Made by a program: the position numbers and the translations under genes. The notes beneath the pieces were generated by a model. That model saw only the letters and a list, made by a program, of their open reading frames with translations, ran no database searches and had not been told where the DNA came from. A stretch of 30,420 nucleotides of DNA, from positions 1 to 30,420 of the forward strand of contig CAAGIW010000047.1 of NCBI GenBank assembly GCA_900770025.1. Direction: 5' to 3'. Below, one piece after another: positions 16,136 through 24,334 of the stretch (its first letter is position 1; each line of letters begins with the position of its first letter). This DNA comes from an uncultured Prevotella sp. Lineage in GTDB: Bacteria > Bacteroidota > Bacteroidia > Bacteroidales > Bacteroidaceae.

Positions 16136-17166
16136 TGCTTGCGTTGCATACGCATCTTTTTCCAGCGCTCCTTCGCCAGTTTCTGCATGTCGATCACCTC
16201 ATCGTTCTCATCCACAATCTCCACTCCAAGCATGGTTTCTATCACATCTTCCATGGTAACGATGCCTCTCATGCAGCCATACTCATCGGTAATCACCGAG
16301 ATATGCTCTTTTTTGTCGAGCATCTGCTCCCAGATGTCCGACACGGGGGTGTCTTCCATGAACGAGAGGATGGGGCGGATGATGTCGGCCAAGCGCACAT
16401 AGAACTTGTCTTCGGCCAGTTTCTCAAGCACTTCGGCACGCAATATGTAGCCTGTGATATAGTCTTTGTTGTCTTTATACACCGGAATGCGCGAGTAGGT
16501 GAGTTCGCTGTCGGTGTCAATCTCCTTCAGTGTCTTGCTCTCAGGAGCTGACTCCACCACCAAGTTGGGTGTCATTATCTCTTCAGCCTTGACATTCACC
16601 AGCTTGATGAAGTTCTGTATCATCTTGTTTTCCTTGGGTTCAAACACGCCCTCCTCGGCTCCCACCGTGACCATGGCCGACACTTCTTCTCTGCTAACCG
16701 ACACCTGCTGACCCTTGGGCGAGAAGATGCGGGTGATGAGTTCGGAGAGCAGCACCAAGGGATAGGTGATCCATATCAGCACACGGATGGTCTTGGCTGC
16801 GGGGATGGCAAGGGTGCGCCAATAGGAAGCGCCGATAGTTTTGGGGATAATCTCGCTCACCACCAAGATAAGGAGCGTGAGGATGGCGGAAATCACGCCG
16901 AAATACTCTGCACCAAACACCTTGGCCGACTCTGAACCCACGCCGGCAGCGCCGATGGTGTGGGCAATGGTGTTGAGAGACAGGATGGCCGCCACCGGCC
17001 GGTCCACATTATTCTTGTAGTCATGGAGCAGTGCACCCGTCTTGTGCCCTTGTTCTTCGAGCATGGTGGAGTAAGATATGGGGGTGGAAAGCAATACTGC
17101 CTCCAGGATGGAACACAGAAAAGAGATGCCCAAGGCACCGAAAAGATATATTAAAATGAGAGCCAT
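16132..17166 (-). CDS. CNNM/HlyC-type membrane protein with DUF21 and CBS domains
   Basis: 344 residues from the ATG at 17166, chosen because it starts directly with a transmembrane helix (MALILIYLFGALGISFLCSI); an upstream frame would add 23 unlikely residues. Residues 1-165 form the DUF21 membrane domain with the conserved SEIIPKTIGA motif. Residues about 175-320 hold a CBS pair (EIMTPNLVVES, YSRIPVYKDNKDYITGYIL, then HISVITDEYGCMRGIVTMEDVIETMLG). The C-terminal CorC_HlyC domain of longer relatives is absent; the chain ends in a Lys/Arg tail. Family members are linked to Mg2+ or Na+ transport. It is the first gene of the operon with the UroD-like and activation-domain genes, though no functional link is evident. 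Confidence 0.9.
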   Translation of the reverse strand: MALILIYLFGALGISFLCSILEAVLLSTPISYSTMLEEQGHKTGALLHDYKNNVDRPVAAILSLNTIAHTIGAAGVGSESAKVFGAEYFGVISAILTLLILVVSEIIPKTIGASYWRTLAIPAAKTIRVLIWITYPLVLLSELITRIFSPKGQQVSVSREEVSAMVTVGAEEGVFEPKENKMIQNFIKLVNVKAEEIMTPNLVVESAPESKTLKEIDTDSELTYSRIPVYKDNKDYITGYILRAEVLEKLAEDKFYVRLADIIRPILSFMEDTPVSDIWEQMLDKKEHISVITDEYGCMRGIVTMEDVIETMLGVEIVDENDEVIDMQKLAKERWKKMRMQRKQ

Positions 17167-17192
17167 ATTTGACTTTTGCAGCTTTGATGATG

Positions 17193-17221
17193 CAAAGTTA
17201 CGCAAAAATAAATGACACAAA
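17193..17221 (-). promoter_or_regulatory. Putative promoter for the CNNM-methyltransferase operon
   Basis: On the minus strand TAACTTTG (17200-17193) matches the TAnnTTTG element, with TTTG (17221-17218) 17 nt upstream, a little shorter than the usual 19-21. Transcription would start near 17186, about 20 nt before the ATG. Confidence 0.45.
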
Positions 17222-17397
17222 GGCGGTTGCATCACTCTATTAACATTTATTCAGCATTGAAGCCCTTTTATCTCTTTATGTTGCGGAATTTTACGCTCAT
17301 TGTAACAGAAAAGAAACCACGCAGACAGACAACGCATCCCACAACCGGAGGAAAGAGACTGGCACTGGCTAAAAAAACATGAAAAATGGAGGAATAA

Positions 17398-17429
17398 TTA
17401 GGCTGCTATATCTTTTTATTGTATCTTTG
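17398..17429 (+). promoter_or_regulatory. Putative promoter for kduI-kduD
   Basis: TATCTTTG at 17422-17429 matches TAnnTTTG fully. TTAG at 17398-17401, 20 nt upstream, is one base off TTTG. The start would be near 17436, about 30 nt before the kduI ATG. Confidence 0.55.
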
Positions 17430-17464
17430 CAGAAGATAGTATATACAAACAAACGAAGAAAAAC

Positions 17465-18310
17465 ATGAAGACAAATTATGAAATCCGCTACGCATCTCAT
17501 CCCGAAGATGCCAAGAGTTACGACACTACCCGCATCCGCCGCGACTTCTTGATAGAGAAAGTGTTTGCCGCCGATGAGGTGAATATGGTGTATTCCATGT
17601 ACGACCGCATGGTGGTGGGAGGAGCCATGCCCGTGAACGAGGCTTTGAAGTTAGAGGCCATCGACCCCCTGAAGGCTCCCTACTTCACCACACGCCGCGA
17701 GATAGGCATCTTCAACGTGGGCCAGGGAGAAGGCACCGTGACGGTGGGCGACGAGACCTTTACCTTGGGATTCAAGGAGGCTCTGTATATCGGAAGCGGC
17801 GACCGCGACGTGGTTTTCGCATCCAAGGATGCTGCCTGCCCCGCCAAGTTCTACTTCAACTCGTGCACCGCACACACCTCTTATCCCTGCAAGAAGGTGA
17901 CAAAGGCCGACGCCGTGGTGGCACACATGGGCTCTTTGGAGATGAGCAACGAGCGCAACATCAACAAGATGATCGTTAACCAGGTGCTGCCCACCTGCCA
18001 GTTGCAGATGGGTATGACCGAACTCGCCACCGGCAGCGTGTGGAACACCATGCCAGCCCACGTGCACAGCCGCCGCATGGAGGCTTACTTCTATTTTGAG
18101 GTGCCCGAAGAGCAGGCCGTGTGCCACTTTATGGGCGAGGTGAACGAGACACGCCACATCTGGATGAAGGGCGATCAGGCCGTGCTCTCTCCCGAATGGA
18201 GCATTCACAGCGCCGCCGCCACACACAACTATACCTTTATCTGGGGCATGGGAGGCGAGAATCTTGACTACGGCGATCAGGACTTCTCAAAGATTACCGA
18301 CCTGAAATAA
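17465..18310 (+). CDS. kduI: 5-dehydro-4-deoxy-D-glucuronate isomerase
   Basis: 281 residues, the usual length of KduI. The cupin zinc site is visible: His199 and His201 (MPAHVHSRRMEAYFYF), Glu206, and His248 (SIHSAAATHNYTFIWGM). Other landmarks are YASHPEDAKSYDTTRIRRDFL at the N terminus and REIGIFNVGQGEG (78-90). The enzyme converts 5-keto-4-deoxyuronate, the product of unsaturated oligouronide breakdown, to 3-deoxy-D-glycero-2,5-hexodiulosonate. It acts in the cytoplasm in pectin or glycosaminoglycan use and is followed by kduD after 70 bp. Confidence 0.97.
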   Translation: MKTNYEIRYASHPEDAKSYDTTRIRRDFLIEKVFAADEVNMVYSMYDRMVVGGAMPVNEALKLEAIDPLKAPYFTTRREIGIFNVGQGEGTVTVGDETFTLGFKEALYIGSGDRDVVFASKDAACPAKFYFNSCTAHTSYPCKKVTKADAVVAHMGSLEMSNERNINKMIVNQVLPTCQLQMGMTELATGSVWNTMPAHVHSRRMEAYFYFEVPEEQAVCHFMGEVNETRHIWMKGDQAVLSPEWSIHSAAATHNYTFIWGMGGENLDYGDQDFSKITDLK

Positions 18311-18380
18311 GGCGGGGTATGCAGATAAACACCGTAAGCAACAACAAAAAAATAAACACAACAAATCATTATTTACTGAC

Positions 18381-19184
18381 ATGAAAAGTCTTTTTTCATT
18401 AGAGGGAAAGAACGCCTGGATCACCGGCGCATCCTATGGTATCGGTTTCAACATTGCCAAGGCTTTCGTAGAGGCTGGCATCAAGACCATCATCTTCAAC
18501 GACATCAATGAAGCAGCCTTGGAGCGCGGACTGGCCAACTACAAGGAAGCAGGCATAGAGAACGTGAAGGGCTATGTGTGCGACGTGACCAACGAAGATG
18601 CCGTGAAGGCACTTGTTGAGAAGATACATCAGGAAGTGGGACAGATAGACATCCTGGTGAACAACGCAGGCATCATCAAGCGCATCCCCATGCACGAGAT
18701 GAAGCGCGCCGAGTTCCAGCAGGTGATCGACATCGACCTGGTGGGTCCGTTTATCTGCGCCAGCGCCGTCATTCCCGAAATGATGGAACGCAAGGAGGGC
18801 AAAATCATCAACATCTGCTCTATGATGAGCGAACTGGGACGCGAAACTGTGTCTGCCTACGCTGCCGCCAAGGGTGGTTTGAAGATGCTCACCCGCAACA
18901 TCTGTTCGGAATACGGAGAATACAACATCCAGTGCAACGGCATCGGCCCGGGCTATATCGCCACTCCACAAACTGCTCCGCTGCGCGAGCGTCAGGCTGA
19001 CGGCAGCCGCCATCCGTTCGACTCGTTCATCTGCGCCAAGACTCCTGCCGGCCGCTGGCTCGACCCATCAGAACTGGGTGGTCCCGCCGTGTTCTTGGCA
19101 TCCCACGCATCCGACGCTGTTAATGGCCACGTGCTCTATGTTGACGGCGGAATCTTGGCCTACATCGGCAAGCAACCGAAATAA
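18381..19184 (+). CDS. kduD: SDR-family 2-dehydro-3-deoxy-D-gluconate 5-dehydrogenase (KduD)
   Basis: 267 residues of a classical short-chain dehydrogenase: nucleotide-binding TGASYGIG (15-22), NNAG (94-97), and the catalytic Ser147, Tyr160 and Lys164 (SAYAAAK). In this context it reduces the KduI product to 2-keto-3-deoxygluconate with NAD(P)H. By sequence alone it could also be called gluconate 5-dehydrogenase, the common label for this subgroup in Bacteroidales; the position right after kduI favours KduD. A strong terminator follows at 19269-19310. Confidence 0.92.
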   Translation: MKSLFSLEGKNAWITGASYGIGFNIAKAFVEAGIKTIIFNDINEAALERGLANYKEAGIENVKGYVCDVTNEDAVKALVEKIHQEVGQIDILVNNAGIIKRIPMHEMKRAEFQQVIDIDLVGPFICASAVIPEMMERKEGKIINICSMMSELGRETVSAYAAAKGGLKMLTRNICSEYGEYNIQCNGIGPGYIATPQTAPLRERQADGSRHPFDSFICAKTPAGRWLDPSELGGPAVFLASHASDAVNGHVLYVDGGILAYIGKQPK

Positions 19185-19268
19185 GTACACACCGGTCATC
19201 AGCACCATGAAGACCGATTGGGCATAGAGCAGATTGTCTCTGCAAGACAACAGAGGCAATCTATCCAA

Positions 19269-19310
19269 CAAGAAATGGAGTGAAGCAACCCTTCACTCCA
19301 TTTCTTGTTT
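19269..19310 (+). terminator. Strong intrinsic terminator after kduD
   Basis: A perfect 17-bp stem (19269-19285 paired with 19291-19307; CAAGAAATGGAGTGAAG) with a 5-nt loop, followed by TTTGTGTTTT. It sits 85 bp after the kduD stop. The stem starts after CCAACA rather than an A run, so it probably works best in the + direction. Confidence 0.85.
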
Positions 19311-19344
19311 GTGTTTTAACCCAAACTCTCAAAAGTACCGTTTT

Positions 19345-19454
19345 GCAAAACGCACCATTTTGCATCGCAAAACTGCCAGTTTTGGACTGCAAAACTGCCA
19401 GTTTTAGAATGCAAAACTGGCAGTTTTAGAACGCAAAACTGCCACTTTTGGAAA
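19345..19454. repeat. 22-bp tandem array, copy 2 (five units)
   Basis: Five units of exactly 22 bp start at 19345, 19367, 19389, 19411 and 19433. The first is identical to unit 1 of the array at 13838. The others carry TGCCAGT or TGGCAGT in place of GCACCAT, making AAAACTG-N-CAGTTTT, an odd-length palindrome (the last unit has CACTTTT). As in copy 1 the final unit ends GAAA and runs into a CCCCAA flank. Confidence 0.9.
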
Positions 19455-19561
19455 CCGCCCCAAAGCGTTTTGCCTCAGCAAGTGCGTTATTCGCTCATTA
19501 TCAGTCACTTGTATCGCAATCGAATGACAGGCTATTCCACTACTTATCCAACACTTCAGCA

Positions 19562-21166
19562 TCAATGCCCGTTGAAGAACACATAGAGCGACACCATGAC
19601 TACGGCGAGAAGCACCCATGCTGCCACCACGCCACGCGACGGACGCTCGGTGAGTTTGAAGATGTGCGGAGTCTCTGTGGCCTGCTTGTTATACATGCTC
19701 ACCACCACCATGGAGGCAATCAGTATCACAAAGATATAGAACGACAACAGCATGAAGTGAACCATCTCGGTGGCTCCGGGGATAATCCACAGATAAAGGA
19801 TGCCGGCGCAGATGCTGAAGATGGTGCCAAAGGTGAGGGTGACGTTGGCGGCCAAGGTGGTGCAACGCTTCCAGAACACTCCCATCACAAAGACGGCAGC
19901 CATGGGCGGAGCAATGAAACTGAGCACCGACTGGAACACGTTGAACAGGTTCATGCCCTTGATGTTGTCCACCGCCACGGTGATAACTATCGACACCAAG
20001 GCCCCCACCACAGTGACCACCCTGCCCGTGCGTGCAATCTCTTTCTCCGTGGCATTGGGACGGATGTTCTTTACATATATGTCCATGGTATATACCGTGC
20101 TCAGCGCATTGAGGGCAGAGCCGATGGTGCTGATGAGCGCGGCCGTGAGCACCGCCAACACAAGTCCCACCATGCCCACAGGAAAGAGGTGAGACACCAG
20201 CGTCATATAGGCATTGTCGGCCTCGATGGTCACGTTGCCGAAGAAGCCTGTCTTGACTAAGGCAAAACAGATGATGCCGGGCATGATGTAGATGGCCACA
20301 TCAAGAATCTTGAGCCAGCCAGTGAAGTTGGCTCCCCGCTGCCCTTCCCTCAAATCACGGGCGGCAAGCACCGGCTGCACCATCGACTGGTCGGTGCACC
20401 AGAACCACAAGCCAGAGATGGGATAGCCCAAAAGGATGGGCAACCAGGGAAAGTCTTTGTCGGTGAGTGGCTGGAACAGGTTCCAATAGCCCGACGGCAC
20501 CACATTGCCATCGGCAAGCACAGCGATGCCCCCGCCAAAGGAGTCGCCTCCCAAGCGGTAGATACCCACCACAGTGAGCGTGGCAGACACCAAGATGAGC
20601 AGCACCATCTGATACACATTGGTATAGGCCACCGCCTTCAGTCCGCCCAGCATGGTGAAGAAAGCCGATATGGCCAGCAGCAGGAACGCCGACATCCACA
20701 TGGGGATGCCGAAGACCTGACGGATGATGATGCCGCCGGCAAAAAGGGTGAGTGCCAGCCATGAGATGAGCACGGTGACGATGGTGTACCATGCCAGCAT
20801 GTTGCGTGTGGACTGACCGAAGCGCAATCCCATGAACTCGGGCAGGGTATGCACCTTGCTTCCCAAATAGCGGGGGGCGAACACAAAGGCCAACAGGGCT
20901 ATGAAAATAAAGGCATACCAGGCATAATTGCCCGACACGATGCCGGTGGCAAAGCCTGCGCTGGCACTGGCTATCAGCATAGAGGGCCCCACATTGGTGC
21001 CCCACATAGAGAAACCTATGTGATGCCATCTCAGCGAGCGTGCCGCCAAAAACTTACTACTTCCATCCTTGCTCTTGCTGCTTGCCCACACTCCGATGAT
21101 GAGCAGCACCACGAAATAGCCAATGAGGATGACCCAGTCTAACGACTGTAACGATTGTGCATTCAT
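19562..21166 (-). CDS. Sodium:solute symporter (SSS/SGLT family), probably sugar uptake
   Basis: 534 residues, nearly all in hydrophobic helices, about 13-14 in number. The first helix (LDWVILIGYFVVLLIIGVWASSKSKDGSSKFLAARSLRW) and SMWGTNVGPSMLIASASAGFATG (53-75) are the SSS signature and sodium-site region. LWFWCTDQSMVQPVLAARDLREGQRGANFTGWLKI matches the SGLT sugar transporter subgroup. It lies in the inner membrane. The gene is downstream of the corrinoid fusion on the same strand with 117 bp of repeat-bearing spacer, so it may be the uptake step for the sugar handled by the GH31 and fusion proteins (inference). Confidence 0.93.
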   Translation of the reverse strand: MNAQSLQSLDWVILIGYFVVLLIIGVWASSKSKDGSSKFLAARSLRWHHIGFSMWGTNVGPSMLIASASAGFATGIVSGNYAWYAFIFIALLAFVFAPRYLGSKVHTLPEFMGLRFGQSTRNMLAWYTIVTVLISWLALTLFAGGIIIRQVFGIPMWMSAFLLLAISAFFTMLGGLKAVAYTNVYQMVLLILVSATLTVVGIYRLGGDSFGGGIAVLADGNVVPSGYWNLFQPLTDKDFPWLPILLGYPISGLWFWCTDQSMVQPVLAARDLREGQRGANFTGWLKILDVAIYIMPGIICFALVKTGFFGNVTIEADNAYMTLVSHLFPVGMVGLVLAVLTAALISTIGSALNALSTVYTMDIYVKNIRPNATEKEIARTGRVVTVVGALVSIVITVAVDNIKGMNLFNVFQSVLSFIAPPMAAVFVMGVFWKRCTTLAANVTLTFGTIFSICAGILYLWIIPGATEMVHFMLLSFYIFVILIASMVVVSMYNKQATETPHIFKLTERPSRGVVAAWVLLAVVMVSLYVFFNGH

Positions 21167-21204
21167 GTAATAATAAGGTTATGTTATAGATTCAACACGT
21201 AAAA

Positions 21205-21264
21205 ATTCGTAACTCGTAACTCATCACTCGTAATTCGTAATTCATCACTCGTAATTCGTAATTC
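21205..21264. repeat. ATTCGTAATTC-type short repeat cluster, longer copy
   Basis: Seven or so copies of TCGTAAYTC, partly grouped as TCATCACTCGTAATTCGTAA, fill the spacer between the fusion stop (21284) and the symporter start (21166). It is the same family as 14366-14406. No promoter or hairpin terminator is obvious within it. Confidence 0.8.
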
Positions 21265-21283
21265 CCCCTCGGGGGCAGAGGAA

Positions 21284-24200
21284 CTACTTTCCCATCAGAT
21301 GCTTGGCCACCGCCACTGCCGAGTTGGCATTGTCGCTATATCCGTCGGCACCTATCTCGTCGGCATAGTCCTGGGTCACGGGGGCTCCTCCCACCATCAC
21401 CTTCACCTGTTGGCGGATGCCTGCGGTCTCTAATGCCTGTATCACCTCGCGCATGTAGGTCATGGTGGTGGTGAGCAGGGCACTCATGCACAGTATGTCT
21501 GCATGATTGTCTTTCAGAGCCTTGACAAAGGTGTCGCTATCCACGTCGATGCCAATGTTGATGACCTCAAAGCCGCAGCCCTCAAGCATGGATGCCACCA
21601 GGTTCTTGCCAATGTCGTGCAAGTCACCCTTCACGGTACCTATCACCACCTTGCCTATGGTGGTGGCCGCTCCGCCTGCCAAGAGTGGTTTCAGCAGTTC
21701 CAGTGCAGCCTTCATCGCCCTGCCTGCCATGAGCAGTTGCGGCACAAAGGCCTCACCATTCTGGAAGCGCTGGCCCACCTGCGACATGGCCCTGATCATC
21801 TCTCCGTTGATGATGTCCTGCGGTGCCAGTCCCTCCTGGATGGCTTCCTGCGTGGCCTGTGCGGCATCATCCGACTTGCCGTTGAGGATGGCCTGATAGA
21901 TACGTTCACGGACAGGCGACGGATTCTCGGCATTAGATGACGGATTCTCAGCATTAGATGATGGTTTTTCGGCAACAGACGGTGCGCAACATTCACAAGG
22001 TTCGGCAGCATGTTCATGCCGATGTGGTGCGCCTGCATCTTCCTTTGCCCGTTCATCCTCGGGCGAATGGATGGCTGCTGTGGTTGTATGCACCATACCG
22101 TGGGGCGTGATCACACATCCCGGCAGGGGTTCCACCAACTGTGCCAGTGCGGCAATGTGCGCATCGGTGGTTCCACAGCATCCGCCTACGATGTCCACCA
22201 AGTGATGCTGCGCCACGTTCCACACCACCTGTCGCAGATCTTCGGGACGCATGGCATAGCGACCATTGCGGTCGGGCATACCGGCATTGGGATAAAGACT
22301 GACGAGATAGGGCGTGTTGCTGCCCAAGCGTTGCAGCAAAGGCAGCACCTGCGGCACATCTCCACAGCAGTTGATGCCCACCGAAAGGATGTCACTGCCA
22401 CCCACCTCGGTCACAAACTGCTCCACATCCTGCCCCAACATATTGCGCCCGCTACCGTTGGGCACACTGAAACTGAGCATGATGGGCACTGCCCTGCCCT
22501 CTTTGGTCATGGCTTCACGGGCTGCTTCCACAGCGGCCTTGGCATTGAGGGTGTCGAAGATGGTTTCTATCAGCAGGGCATCCACCCCGCCTTGTATCAG
22601 GGCTTCGGCCTGTTCCAAGTACGCTTGTCTGAGCGCATCGTAGCCAAAGGTGTCCCAACCTGGCTGGGTATTGTCTGAAGAGATGGAGCAAGTCTTGCCC
22701 GTGGGTCCCATAGAACCAGCCACAAAGCGTGGTTTGGAGGGATTCTTTGCCGTATATTCGTCAGCCACCCTGCGGGCTATCTCACAGGCAGCCTTGTTGA
22801 TGGCGGCACAATGGTCGTGCAGTTGGAAGTCTCTCATAGAGATTCCCTGCGCATTGAAGGTATTGGTTTCTATGATGTCTGCACCTGCCTCCAGATACTT
22901 GCGGTGGATAGCTTCCACCACTTCGGGCTTGGTGATGCAGAGCAAGTCGTTGCATCCCTTGAGATTGACGGGATGCGAGGCAAACAAAGAGCCGCGGAAG
23001 TCTTCCTCCTGCAGGTTATATCCCTGTATCATGGTGCCCATAGCTCCGTCGAGAACCAGCATACGCTGACGTGCCTGCTGTGCCATGCGGCTCTCCTTGG
23101 CGCTTGCTGTGCAGCCGGATGCCTGTGCATTTGCGGCTTGCCCTGACGTATGTGCAGTGGCAGGTTGTGCGTTTTCCTCCACAGAGTTCTCCGCAGCATA
23201 TCTGTGCTCCACATTATTTATAATGCGCTGCACCTCTCTGTCTGTTTCCTTACCGGTGGCAACGTAGGGCGAACGCTGGAAGTCTTCCACGATGCGCATG
23301 GCCTGTTCCACCTCAGCCTCGTTGTGGAAGTCCATCTCTAAATGCACTCCATCACCGCCAATGTTGTCGAGTAAGGGGCGAAGTTCATCCAATGTCACCC
23401 AGCAAGCCATGATACTCTTCCCAGCATCTAAAATCCTGCGGTACAGATCGTACCACTTGGGAGAGCCTCCCTGCGGTTCTCCCACGCCTGGGGTCCACTG
23501 CACGGCATTGAGTTCCTCTATTTCGAGCAATGCAGGCAGATGATGCAGTGCGCCCACCCCGTCTAAATGATACAGGGTATAGTCAATTCTCTGGCACTGC
23601 TGACGGATGAAGGGCTGCACAAAGCGGCGATAGTCCTCCACACTTATCATGGTAGAAATGTCGCTTTGCAGCTTGGTCATCTTTCCCGGAGCCCACGAGG
23701 AGAAATAACAGAACGCCATTTCATCACCCTCGCGGATGATATCGTACAATTCATCAAACACTTTGAAATAGATATCATTTATCTGTTGCATCTGGTGCTC
23801 CAGCACATCGGGCTGCATCACAGTATCGAGCAGCACCTTGTCGGTGCCCTTCATGGCAGCCAGCACGTCCATGCCTTCCATCAGGTCGGGCATTCCCACA
23901 TAGTAGTGCCCCTGTGCCTTCTGCTTGCACGCCTGCAACAGCTGCTTGTGCAACAGGAAGTTGGGATGATCAGGGCGAAACACTATGTCGTCGGTATAGT
24001 TGGGATTGGGGTGAATCCATATCGTGTCTTCCCCTCCCTCTAACACTCCGCCCAGTATGGCGGCCAGCGAACCAGGCCCCAACTGGGTGTTGGCCACAGG
24101 CAGCATGTCGGCCATCAGACTGCTGTGTGCCACATACCAGTCTAAATAATCGGCACGCCACTGCACGTCAAACCATTTCTGCTTCAAACTCTCAGGTGCC

Positions 24201-24334
24201 GGTGGCATGGGAATATCGGCATGGGGGGTTACTCCTTCCTGAAAATGTTCCCACATGTTGAGCACTATTCCCTTATGATTCCACCAGTTGATGTAATGCT
24301 GTTTGGTTTCTTCCAGATTCTTTTTCCACATCAT
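21284..24334 (-). CDS. Three-part corrinoid methyltransferase fusion: UroD-like + homocysteine S-methyltransferase + B12-binding
   Basis: 1016 residues in one uninterrupted frame. Residues 1-375 are a UroD-family domain that keeps the barrel but has YHLDG (255-259) where zinc-type members have HxC. A low-complexity linker follows (376-420). Residues 424-735 are a homocysteine S-methyltransferase domain (LDGAMGTMIQ, ADIIETNTFNAQGISM) with zinc ligands Cys656, Cys719 and Cys720 (GINCCG, GGCCGTT). A His/Cys-rich linker (770-783) and a short duplicated peptide (SSNAENP) precede the B12 cap domain (805-890) and the B12-binding domain with Asp904-x-His906-x2-Gly909 (GDLHDIGKN). The folate and activation domains of MetH are missing. 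The expected reaction is methyl transfer from an unknown donor to cobalamin and on to homocysteine, giving methionine. Its start overlaps the GH31 stop by 4 bp. Confidence 0.93.
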   Translation of the reverse strand: MMWKKNLEETKQHYINWWNHKGIVLNMWEHFQEGVTPHADIPMPPAPESLKQKWFDVQWRADYLDWYVAHSSLMADMLPVANTQLGPGSLAAILGGVLEGGEDTIWIHPNPNYTDDIVFRPDHPNFLLHKQLLQACKQKAQGHYYVGMPDLMEGMDVLAAMKGTDKVLLDTVMQPDVLEHQMQQINDIYFKVFDELYDIIREGDEMAFCYFSSWAPGKMTKLQSDISTMISVEDYRRFVQPFIRQQCQRIDYTLYHLDGVGALHHLPALLEIEELNAVQWTPGVGEPQGGSPKWYDLYRRILDAGKSIMACWVTLDELRPLLDNIGGDGVHLEMDFHNEAEVEQAMRIVEDFQRSPYVATGKETDREVQRIINNVEHRYAAENSVEENAQPATAHTSGQAANAQASGCTASAKESRMAQQARQRMLVLDGAMGTMIQGYNLQEEDFRGSLFASHPVNLKGCNDLLCITKPEVVEAIHRKYLEAGADIIETNTFNAQGISMRDFQLHDHCAAINKAACEIARRVADEYTAKNPSKPRFVAGSMGPTGKTCSISSDNTQPGWDTFGYDALRQAYLEQAEALIQGGVDALLIETIFDTLNAKAAVEAAREAMTKEGRAVPIMLSFSVPNGSGRNMLGQDVEQFVTEVGGSDILSVGINCCGDVPQVLPLLQRLGSNTPYLVSLYPNAGMPDRNGRYAMRPEDLRQVVWNVAQHHLVDIVGGCCGTTDAHIAALAQLVEPLPGCVITPHGMVHTTTAAIHSPEDERAKEDAGAPHRHEHAAEPCECCAPSVAEKPSSNAENPSSNAENPSPVRERIYQAILNGKSDDAAQATQEAIQEGLAPQDIINGEMIRAMSQVGQRFQNGEAFVPQLLMAGRAMKAALELLKPLLAGGAATTIGKVVIGTVKGDLHDIGKNLVASMLEGCGFEVINIGIDVDSDTFVKALKDNHADILCMSALLTTTMTYMREVIQALETAGIRQQVKVMVGGAPVTQDYADEIGADGYSDNANSAVAVAKHLMGK
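21918..21973. repeat. In-frame 21-bp tandem repeat in the fusion gene linker
   Basis: Two 21-bp units (21918-21938 and 21939-21959, beginning GACGGATTCTC) differ at one base, and a third partial, diverged unit follows to 21973. They encode the peptide SSNAENP twice, in the linker between the homocysteine methyltransferase and B12 domains. Changes in unit number would alter linker length without breaking the frame. Confidence 0.85.

Larger units (their letters stand above)
19185..19561. other. 377-bp intergenic region between convergent genes
   Basis: It holds the kduD terminator (19269-19310), the motif GTTTTAACCCAAA (19314-19326) shared with 4-16 at the left end, the second 22-bp array (19345-19454) and a flank related to the one after the first array. 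No gene is apparent. Confidence 0.7.

Noticed and set aside
13838..19454. CRISPR array for the 22-bp repeats
   Set aside because: Units are contiguous with no unique spacers and no cas genes are present.
21284..24334. Ordinary MetH methionine synthase
   Set aside because: No pterin-binding domain lies between the homocysteine and B12 domains, no activation domain follows, and a UroD-type domain precedes them.
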